DNA of 12,136 nt from Candidatus Cloacimonadota bacterium (GTDB taxonomy: Bacteria; Cloacimonadota; Cloacimonadia; JGIOTU-2). Shown here piece after piece: positions 1-5,067 of this stretch (within the stretch, counting starts at the first letter, position 1; every line of letters starts with the position of its first letter). A program made the position numbers and the translations under genes. The DNA is taken from the NCBI GenBank assembly GCA_021160355.1, contig JAGHCS010000203.1:1-12136 (forward strand), read 5' to 3'. The notes beneath the pieces are model-generated. The model did no database searches. It saw only the letters and a list, made by a program, of their open reading frames with translations, and was not told where the DNA came from.

Positions 1-15
1 GAAAAGAGAGGAAAA

Positions 16-1401
16 ATGGAAAAAAAGTTATTTTTATTAGTTTTTTCTTTATTATGTGTGGGAATACTTCATGCAGCACTCCTGAATGTGCCTACTGATT
101 ACGCAACTATACAATCTGGAATAGATTCCTCAACAATTGGTGACACGGTTTTAGTCCAGCCGGGAACCTATATAGAAAACATTAACTACATCGGGAAGAA
201 TATTACGGTAGCATCGTTATTTTTGACAACCCAGGACACGTCGTATATTTCACAAACGCTGATCGATGGGGATAGTCTTGGTGCTGTAGTGACATTTGTA
301 AATGGGGAGGATTCTACCGCTGTGCTGAAAGGATTCTCAATCACTCGAGGACTTGATTACACTGGTGGAGGAATAAATTGTCTCAGTTCGTCACCCTCTC
401 TAAGTCATTTAAAAATCTTTAATAATATGGCAAAAAATGGGGCTGGGGTGAGTGCTGTATTCTCGGATCCTACATTCCAAGAAATAAAAGTATATGATAA
501 TACTGCCTTAGAATACGGTGGTGGTATATATTTAGCATTCTCGGAGTCTAATATAGAGCATGCTACTGTTTCTAACAATACAGCTAAAGGTGGAGCAGGT
601 ATGCATTGCTATGAAGCATCGCCAATTATAAATCGGGTATTGATCGCCGATAATGATGCTGAATTATATGGGGGTGGTTTCTTGTGCTACTTTTGTTCAT
701 CACCAAGCGTTGTAAATGTTACGATCACAAATAATCAGTGTTCTGGTAATGGTGCAGGGATTTATACAGGAAATTATTCCTATCCTCATTTTAACAATTG
801 CATCATAAGTGACAATAATGGAAATTATGGCGTGTATAATTGTCTGGGATATCCGGGTACCCCGAACATTACGTATTCAGATATTTGGAATAATCAGGGT
901 GGTAATTTTTATAATTGTGATCCCGGTATCGGATGTATAGCAGCTGATCCTCTTTTTATTGATTCGGTAAATGAAGATTATCATCTAGGCTGGGAACATT
1001 TTCCTGTTCCCGATCAAACAATGTCACCTTGTATCGACTCCGGCGACCCAAATTCACCACCTGACCCGGATGGTACTGTTGCGGATATGGGAGCATATTA
1101 TTTTAATCAAAATGCGTCGGTTGATGATCCAGAAGATTATTCAGGTTGCATTATGTGGAATTTCCCCAACCCAACTAAAAATGCAACCACAATAAAATAT
1201 TCTCTAAAACAGAATTCTCATGTGATAATTAGTATCTACAACATTAAAGGGCAATTGGTTTCTACACTTGTTAATGAGACAAAACCAAAAGGGGAATATT
1301 CTGTGATGTATGATACAGAAGCATTGAGTTCAGGAGTATATTTTTATAAGATACAAGCTGGTGATATATCAGAAATACGGAAGATGATCGTGATAAGGTA
1401 A
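16..1401 (+). CDS. secreted right-handed parallel beta-helix protein with T9SS-type C-terminal sorting tail
   Basis: The 461-residue product begins with a signal peptide: Lys at 3-4, a hydrophobic core at 5-19 and a likely cleavage after the LHA at 18-20. Residues 24-60 read VPTDYATIQSGID followed by a GDTVLVQPGTY-type motif, the usual opening of choice-of-anchor/beta-helix proteins in which a pectin-lyase-like fold starts. Residues about 80-300 are short rungs rich in Asn, Gly-Gly-Gly and 'NNTA'-like turns, as in right-handed parallel beta-helices. Residues 309-361 carry the ADPLFID, SPCIDSG and ADMGAY motifs that close such helices. Residues 382-461 form a sorting module: NFPNP, then a SIYNIKGQLV strand, GVYFYKI and a terminal MIVIR. 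Substrate and role are unknown; in this fold they range from polysaccharide lyases to adhesins, and I see no clear catalytic triad. The ATG at 16 has an AGAGAGG just upstream. The promoter lies outside the window. Confidence 0.85.
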   Translation: MEKKLFLLVFSLLCVGILHAALLNVPTDYATIQSGIDSSTIGDTVLVQPGTYIENINYIGKNITVASLFLTTQDTSYISQTLIDGDSLGAVVTFVNGEDSTAVLKGFSITRGLDYTGGGINCLSSSPSLSHLKIFNNMAKNGAGVSAVFSDPTFQEIKVYDNTALEYGGGIYLAFSESNIEHATVSNNTAKGGAGMHCYEASPIINRVLIADNDAELYGGGFLCYFCSSPSVVNVTITNNQCSGNGAGIYTGNYSYPHFNNCIISDNNGNYGVYNCLGYPGTPNITYSDIWNNQGGNFYNCDPGIGCIAADPLFIDSVNEDYHLGWEHFPVPDQTMSPCIDSGDPNSPPDPDGTVADMGAYYFNQNASVDDPEDYSGCIMWNFPNPTKNATTIKYSLKQNSHVIISIYNIKGQLVSTLVNETKPKGEYSVMYDTEALSSGVYFYKIQAGDISEIRKMIVIR

Positions 1402-1403
1402 AA

Positions 1404-1532
1404 CACGACTCAGCTTGCAAAGATGAGTCGGGGTGAAACAAATACAATTACTCCCCGGGTCATTTCCTTCGTGGCTAACTCGTGAAACGCAACACAATTT
1501 TGCCTGCGAAGTAGAGTCGGGATAAAATAAAT
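1404..1532. repeat. imperfect direct repeat of about 40 nt, period 89
   Basis: The stretch 1404-1443 aligns without gaps to 1493-1532, with 29 of 40 positions identical by eye. The best-kept core is GAGTCGGG followed by an A-rich TRAAAYAAAT. The first copy contains the 7-bp hairpin; the second has lost the left arm. Between the copies, 1468-1484 (TTCGTGGCTAACTCGTG) is an inverted, diverged relative of the CACGAA repeat at 12100-12120. The 1402-1692 interval has no convincing open reading frame and looks like a graveyard of small dispersed repeats. Confidence 0.5.
1406..1430. terminator. hairpin just after the beta-helix gene, possible terminator
   Basis: CGACTCA (1406-1412) and TGAGTCG (1424-1430) form a perfect 7-bp stem around an 11-nt loop, starting four bases after the stop codon. 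The stem is followed by GGGGTGAAACAAAT and no U-run, so it does not fit a classic intrinsic terminator. It could be an mRNA 3'-end stabiliser or part of a dispersed repeat instead. G1430-G1433 can also pair with C1453-C1456, which would be an alternative fold. Confidence 0.4.
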
Positions 1533-1621
1533 TTTTATCAGCGGATAATCTGCGTTCTGCCTGTCACGGCGTCGTGGAACGAAGACGAAGCGAAGTGTTT
1601 TATATTAAGAAGTTGCAGACT

Positions 1622-1642
1622 CTTCGACAGGCTCAGGGTGAC
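1622..1642. repeat. dispersed intergenic repeat fragment (CTTCGACAGGCTCAGGGTG type)
   Basis: The 21 bases starting CTTCGACAGGCTCAGGGTG match a short sequence I recognise as recurring between genes in many unrelated bacterial genomes, often paired with its inverse. Only one arm is seen here. TGTCAC at 1562-1567 can pair with GTGACA at 1638-1643, so a large weak hairpin is possible. The recognition is from memory and has not been searched. Confidence 0.45.
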
Positions 1643-1670
1643 AATTAAGTAATTGAAATAAACCATAAAC

Positions 1671-1699
1671 TTGACAGCTACTTTCGCAAGAATTGTATT
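1671..1699 (+). promoter_or_regulatory. candidate sigma-70 promoter of the RNase HI gene
   Basis: A consensus -35 TTGACA (1671-1676) is followed after 17 nt by TGTATT (1694-1699), which matches 4 of 6 positions of TATAAT. Transcription would start near 1706, two bases before the ATG at 1708. That would give a leaderless or almost leaderless message, consistent with the absence of any Shine-Dalgarno sequence before that ATG. Confidence 0.5.
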
Positions 1700-1707
1700 C
1701 AAAATAT

Positions 1708-2165
1708 ATGAAAGAAGAAACCAAATCTCTTAAAGAAGTTATCATTTACTGTGATGGTTCTTGCAAAGGAAATCCAGGTCCCGGCGGCTGGGCATCAATT
1801 CTTATTTATCGTGGAAAACGAAAAATACTCACAGGATATGCCAAAGATACAACCAACAACATCATGGAACTCACCTGCGCAGTCAAAGCACTTGAAAAAT
1901 TGAAAGAACCATGCACAGTTGCACTCTATTCAGACTCGAGTTATCTTGTAAAAGGCATGACCGAGTGGATGGAGAATTGGAAAAATAGGAATTGGAAAAA
2001 TTCGAAAAAAAAAGCATTAAAAATGTGGAATTATGGCAGAAGCTCGACGCACTTTCTGAAAAACATAACATGTATTGGCAATGGGTAAAAGGACATGATG
2101 GTCATCCTGAAAATGGGGAAGGCGACCGACTAGCAAAAAATGAAATAAAAAAACGTGTGAAATAA
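1708..2165 (+). CDS. rnhA: ribonuclease HI, reading frame broken at a run of nine A
   Basis: RNase HI cleaves the RNA strand of RNA-DNA hybrids. The first frame gives YCDGSCKGNPGPGGW with the first catalytic Asp, then TTNNIMEL with the catalytic Glu and LYSDSSYLV with the second Asp (residues 16, 54 and 76 from the ATG at 1708). At 2005-2013 there are nine A. Staying in frame, the protein ends at 2088 in unrelated residues. Moving back one base gives SIKNVELWQKL, WQWVKGHDGHPEN and GDRLA up to the TAA at 2163-2165. This restores the flexible-loop His and the last catalytic Asp and aligns to E. coli RNase HI without gaps. The joined product is 152 residues, against about 155 for the family. The cause may be a lost A (mutation or sequencing/assembly error), or slippage. 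I prefer the ATG at 1708; an in-frame TTG at 1693 lies inside the likely -10 region. The lipoprotein gene follows after 23 nt. Confidence 0.85.
2005..2013 (+). other. A9 homopolymer, site of the RNase HI frame change
   Basis: The run follows TCG and is read AAA AAA AAA before GCA. A -1 slip, or a tenth A, converts the continuation to AGC ATT AAA AAT and rejoins the conserved RNase HI C-terminus. Nine or more A can promote transcriptional slippage or tandem tRNA-Lys slippage. The nearest hairpin is a weak 5-bp one (CAGAA 2037-2041 with TTCTG 2054-2058), and there is no Shine-Dalgarno-like stimulator 10-14 nt upstream. Confidence 0.7.
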
Positions 2166-2188
2166 TATTGTCTATTAAAGGAGATTTG

Positions 2189-2695
2189 ATGAAAAAAATA
2201 ATCTTTCTTATTATAATTCCTCTGTTGATCGTAAGCTGTAGTGTGTTTAAAACTGTTCCAACACAGCGGCTTCAAACACAATTTCTCCCCTCGTATGTAA
2301 AAAATCTGTATCTTGGTATGCCGCTCGAAAAATTTGAAGAGATCAAAGATATGAATACTATGATCGCCGAAAAGGGAATCTCATTTCGTCACCAGTATGA
2401 AGAAGTTGTCAATGATGATCGGCTTGAATCGATAGTGTATTATTTTGATGCGAATATTGCTTCTCAACCCCTGTATGAAATAATCTTTATTTTTAAACTG
2501 GGTTTTGATGTAAAATCCTATGCGAATGAAATGTATGGTGCTCCTTCAGTGGAATCTCATCTACCTTTTGATGAATGGTGCTGGCAGAGTGGAGAAGGTT
2601 TCCAGATCGTTGCATGGACCTTTGAAAATAAACTTGTCATCATTGGTACGATAAAGAAAACCGAATGGGGTGACCTTAATATTTGCGGAGAATAA
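2189..2695 (+). CDS. small lipoprotein of unknown function
   Basis: The 168-residue product has a lipoprotein signal: KK at 2-3, a hydrophobic stretch at 4-15 and a lipobox IVSC with Cys17 as the acylated residue. It is therefore probably anchored to the inner or outer membrane facing the periplasm. I do not recognise the mature part with certainty. It contains YLGMPLEKFEEIK at 41-53, a central YYFDANIASQPLYEIIFIF strand-like region at 84-102, EMYGAP at 114-119 and a strand-rich end. The LGMPLEKF and YGAP spacing recalls small lipoproteins of the BamE/SmpA type, but this is a weak resemblance. The ATG at 2189 is chosen over an upstream TTG at 2168 because AAAGGAG sits at 2177-2183. The stop overlaps the start of the acetyltransferase gene by one base, implying coupled translation. 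Confidence 0.75.
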   Translation: MKKIIFLIIIPLLIVSCSVFKTVPTQRLQTQFLPSYVKNLYLGMPLEKFEEIKDMNTMIAEKGISFRHQYEEVVNDDRLESIVYYFDANIASQPLYEIIFIFKLGFDVKSYANEMYGAPSVESHLPFDEWCWQSGEGFQIVAWTFENKLVIIGTIKKTEWGDLNICGE

Positions 2696-3258
2696 TGGTT
2701 TTTGAAACAACTCGTTTGATTGTCCGGATTCCAACTACAAAAGATGAGGATGTAGATCTTTATTTCCAGCTCTGGAATGATCCTCGCGTCATGGAGAATG
2801 TCGGATTTCCAAAAGGACTGATGAAACGAAGGGAAGATATAATCGCACAACTTGCCCGAATACATCCTTCTGAATTTGACCGCACGTTAATAGTGATAAA
2901 TAAGGATAACAACAAACCAATCGGGGAATGTAAGCTTGGTTCAGCAAACGAAGAGGACGTTGCGCATACAGACGTTAAATTGCTTCCTACATTCTGGGGA
3001 AAAGGTTATGGGATTGAGATCAAGCAAGCGCTTGTTGACTATCTCTTTAACCATACTGATTGTATAGCGATACACGCGTCACCTAATAAATCGAATATCG
3101 CCTCTCAAAAAATGCAGGAAAAAGTTGGGGGAAAGCGTATCAGTGAAGGGACGTATCAATTTCCTGAACATATGCGATCCTATACAAAGCCGGTGGAGTT
3201 GTATATCTACAGATTAGACAGAACCGACTGGGAAAAGAAGTTAAAGTTTGAGGATTAG
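2695..3258 (+). CDS. GNAT family N-acetyltransferase (RimJ/RimL-like)
   Basis: This 187-residue protein has the GNAT fold that transfers an acetyl group from acetyl-CoA to an amine. It opens with FETTRLIVRIPTTKDEDVD (3-21), the first strand of RimJ/RimL-type members. It continues with a LIVINKDNNKPIGECKLG strand pair (65-82). The acetyl-CoA binding motif A lies at 93-118 and includes WGKGYG (101-106), the Gln/Arg-x-x-Gly-x-Gly-type pyrophosphate loop. ASPNKSNIASQKMQEKVGGK (128-147) matches motif B, where an Asn and a helix lead to the usual 'EKxGF'. The acceptor cannot be told from sequence. The start is the ATG in TAATG, overlapping the lipoprotein stop, with GGAG at 2687-2690. An in-frame TTG at 2683 is less likely. 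Confidence 0.85.
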   Translation: MVFETTRLIVRIPTTKDEDVDLYFQLWNDPRVMENVGFPKGLMKRREDIIAQLARIHPSEFDRTLIVINKDNNKPIGECKLGSANEEDVAHTDVKLLPTFWGKGYGIEIKQALVDYLFNHTDCIAIHASPNKSNIASQKMQEKVGGKRISEGTYQFPEHMRSYTKPVELYIYRLDRTDWEKKLKFED

Positions 3259-3317
3259 GTAAAAAATGTTTCTTAAGCACAGTCGTTTATCATAAATTAT
3301 GTAAGGAGTTCTTAAAT

Positions 3318-3644
3318 ATGGAAAATTTACTCAATTATTTAAATGCACATCCAATCTTCTGGGTGGTGCTTATAGTTCTTGTAGTGTTTTTAATTCTTAC
3401 AAGTGCAAAAAGGCTGTTCAAACTCTTCATTGTGCTTGTTGTTATCGGGCTGCTGGTTGTCGGATATTTATACCTGTCTAACAGAGGAATTGTCCCAAGC
3501 AAGGAAGAATTGATCGAGCAAGGAAAGAGCTTACTTGAGAAAGGTAAAGATGCTGGCAAAGACATTATTGAAGAAGGAAAAGAAGCGGGTGAGGATTTGA
3601 TAGAAAAAGGCAAGAAGGAATTGCAGAAGAAAACCACCGATTAG
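3318..3644 (+). CDS. small membrane protein with 11-residue amphipathic repeat tail
   Basis: The 108-residue product has two hydrophobic helices, about 13-29 and 34-53, split by the basic turn KRLFK; the short loop suggests a helical hairpin. Residues 61-108 are highly charged and regular: GKDAGKDIIEE (76-86) is followed by GKEAGEDLIEK (87-97) and a further GKKELQ. This is a tandem 11-residue repeat of the kind that forms a long amphipathic helix or coiled coil lying on a membrane, as in LEA- or apolipoprotein-like proteins. I do not recognise the family and no function is assigned. AAGGAG at 3303-3308, nine nt before the ATG, supports the start. The 59 bases before the gene hold no clear promoter. 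The gene converges on the reverse-strand transposase, with 18 nt between the stop codons and no visible terminator. Confidence 0.75.
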   Translation: MENLLNYLNAHPIFWVVLIVLVVFLILTSAKRLFKLFIVLVVIGLLVVGYLYLSNRGIVPSKEELIEQGKSLLEKGKDAGKDIIEEGKEAGEDLIEKGKKELQKKTTD

Positions 3645-3662
3645 AAAATTCAGAAGGCAATT

Positions 3663-4208
3663 CTATTCATGATCTCTGTTTCTGTCTCTCTTCCATAATA
3701 ATGGATTGTTTTTAATGTACCATCTGATCTTTTCTAAGGATTTCTCATTCCTGACAATATGTTCATAGAATGACCGCTGCCATTTGAATTCTAAAAGACC
3801 TTCCAGATGAATTTGTTTAGATGATGTTGTTTTGAATGCGCCGATCAATTCTGAAAGGGATTTGATTTTTATTGTTGATTTTTCGTCATTGTGTTTTTGT
3901 TGTCGTAGTAGGGACAAATCGCGATTTGTCCCTACATATGGATTAATTTCCACAATCCCATGCATATGATTCGGCATGATGATAAATTCATCAAGATGAA
4001 CATATTTAAAATGATTTTCCAACCATTTCCATTGTTGTCGGACGATTAATCCATATTTGTTTATTACCATGGAATCATTCTTTATCCCACCAAAATATTC
4101 AATCCGATTATGTGTACAAATTGTCACAAAATAATATCCCTGCTGAGAATAATCATATCCTTTAAGTCGGTTTGGTTTTCTGTGGTGTAATTTTCCCATA
4201 ATCCACAT
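3663..4208 (-). CDS. REP-associated tyrosine transposase (RAYT, Y1/IS200-like)
   Basis: The 181-residue protein belongs to the Y1 HUH superfamily related to IS200/IS605 TnpA. Its conserved order is visible: RLKGYDYSQQGYYFVTICT (14-32), the HUH metal site HMH in IIMPNHMHGIVEI (77-88), and WQRSFYEHIVRNE (143-155) with the candidate nucleophile Tyr148. IRWYIKNNP (161-169) closes it. RAYTs are single-copy, domesticated relatives of transposases that cut and join at REP palindromes carrying a GTAG or GGAG foot. Residues 92-100 (VGTNRDLSL), in the variable loop after the HUH site, are encoded by a perfect 28-bp palindrome that starts with GTAG. The ATG at 4208 has no good ribosome binding site; a second in-frame ATG at 4199 is possible. 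It lies 13 nt downstream of the GPP34 gene on the same strand, so it may be read from that transcript. Confidence 0.9.
   Translation of the reverse strand: MWIMGKLHHRKPNRLKGYDYSQQGYYFVTICTHNRIEYFGGIKNDSMVINKYGLIVRQQWKWLENHFKYVHLDEFIIMPNHMHGIVEINPYVGTNRDLSLLRQQKHNDEKSTIKIKSLSELIGAFKTTSSKQIHLEGLLEFKWQRSFYEHIVRNEKSLEKIRWYIKNNPLLWKRDRNRDHE
3908..3935. repeat. perfect 28-bp palindrome (REP-like) inside the RAYT gene
   Basis: GTAGGGACAAATCG at 3908-3921 is followed directly by its exact reverse complement at 3922-3935, with no mismatch and no spacer. Both strands therefore begin with GTAG, the tetranucleotide typical of the 5' foot of REP elements recognised by RAYTs. A further GTAG overlaps at 3905-3908. 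Read on the gene's strand, it encodes VGTNRDLSL in frame with no stop. Confidence 0.85.
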
Positions 4209-4221
4209 ATTATCAACAGTA

Positions 4222-4881
4222 TTACGCCCTGATCACCCCGAAACTGACTGCAGAATTTATCATTGCCTGAAGCTCATTGATGGCTTTGGATACCGATTGT
4301 CCGATAATGTCCATTTTGGATATTTGATAGATGCGTTCTGATGCTTTTTTGATTTCCTGGGCAGAAAATATCTGGTCAACAAGCCCACAGGATTTTATCA
4401 GAGAGATGATCACAATATCCCGCGGTTCTGGTATTTCATCACTGAGAACGATCTTTCGAATTCGAGTTTTCACTGTTATTTCTTCTGAATTATTGAGAAC
4501 AGGATACCGATTTTGAGGAAAGAGTCCGAGTATTTTTTTCTTTTTCTCTTCGAGAATTCCATTGTCTACAAGACGCTGTGTTAATACTCCTCTGAGATTA
4601 CTGTATTTGTTTCTTATCTCTTTTACCCAATACAAAGCATTTTTGCTGTCTGGATATTGCTTTATCATCTGAATTATTTCATCATAGATCGGGTCACCTA
4701 TTTCAGAATCATCAATAAGGATAAGATGTTCAAGATCAGTATCAATCTTATTATCTAAAGCCAGTTCCATCAAAATTGCCCCTGCAAGTGCGCTCTCAAA
4801 AGACATGAGCGACATCGGCAGAAAATTACCCTTCTTATCATCGAGAGAAAGTAGAATTAATTCTTCAGCAAAACTAAGCAT
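4222..4881 (-). CDS. GPP34 (GOLPH3/Vps74-like) family protein
   Basis: The 219-residue product matches the GPP34 pattern along its length. It begins LSFAEELILLSLDDKKG (2-18), then has ALAGAILMELALDNKID (31-47), WVKEIR (85-90), VLTQRLVDNGILEE (99-112), LGLFPQNRYPVLN (118-130) and a helical C-terminal half with PEPRDIVIISLIKSCGLVDQIF (151-172). In eukaryotes GOLPH3/Vps74 binds phosphatidylinositol-4-phosphate and retains Golgi glycosyltransferases. Bacterial homologues are common in actinobacteria and scattered elsewhere, with no settled role. There is no signal peptide or membrane helix, so it should be cytosolic or peripheral on the membrane. The ATG at 4881 is preferred to an in-frame TTG at 4887, because GGAG at 4890-4893 is then at normal spacing. 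A weak TTGACT-type -35 on this strand lies at 4936-4941 without a good -10. The RAYT gene follows after 13 nt. Confidence 0.82.
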   Translation of the reverse strand: MLSFAEELILLSLDDKKGNFLPMSLMSFESALAGAILMELALDNKIDTDLEHLILIDDSEIGDPIYDEIIQMIKQYPDSKNALYWVKEIRNKYSNLRGVLTQRLVDNGILEEKKKKILGLFPQNRYPVLNNSEEITVKTRIRKIVLSDEIPEPRDIVIISLIKSCGLVDQIFSAQEIKKASERIYQISKMDIIGQSVSKAINELQAMINSAVSFGVIRA

Positions 4882-5000
4882 CCTCAATTCTCCATAAATT
4901 TATTTACATACGATTCACTTAAAGCGCAAAAAATTAGTCAATGAAATTTATTTTATCTCACCAAAATAAAACTCGAAATACATCCAAAATGACAAATACT

Positions 5001-5029
5001 TTGACAAAAATAATTCATCTCCATCATAT
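5001..5029 (+). promoter_or_regulatory. candidate sigma-70 promoter of the mutase-EIIA-peptidase operon
   Basis: TTGACA (5001-5006) is followed after 17 nt by TCATAT (5024-5029), or after 18 nt by CATATA (5025-5030). Transcription would begin around 5036, giving a leader of about 32 nt that includes the GGAGG ribosome binding site. The 186 bases between the divergent genes at 4881 and 5068 are AT-rich, and I see no further operator or riboswitch in them. Confidence 0.55.
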
Positions 5030-5058
5030 ATAGACGATATAAAGAAATGATTTGCGTT

Positions 5059-5063
5059 GGAGG
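5059..5063 (+). promoter_or_regulatory. ribosome binding site that decides the mutase start
   Basis: GGAGG sits four nt before the ATG at 5068. The upstream in-frame ATG at 5047 has no such site and would add seven residues (MICVGGS) not usual in the family, whose members start close to INPxIFREYDIRG. Confidence 0.7.
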
Positions 5064-5067
5064 ATCG

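Noticed and set aside
1974..2001. 13-nt direct repeat GAATTGGAAAAAT, 15 nt apart, in RNase HI
   Set aside because: It encodes the NWKN...NWKN segment that matches the normal W-K-x-x-x-W-K of the family without an insertion, so it is coding constraint and not an element.
2014..2060. Stimulatory stem-loop for programmed frameshifting after the A9 run
   Set aside because: The only stem found is 5 bp with a 12-nt loop and starts 23 nt after the run, too weak and far to be a convincing stimulator.
2557..2865. 102-residue antisense reading frame over the lipoprotein/acetyltransferase junction
   Set aside because: It is a shadow of two forward genes and its translation has no protein-like pattern.
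3335..3637. 100-residue antisense reading frame opposite the small membrane protein
   Set aside because: It mirrors the repetitive, low-complexity coding strand, lacks a ribosome binding site and shows no recognisable motif.
4888..5046. Riboswitch or operator in the divergent intergenic region
   Set aside because: The region is AT-rich with no stable stem or symmetric site beyond the promoter; only a poor TTGACT-type -35 faces the GPP34 gene.
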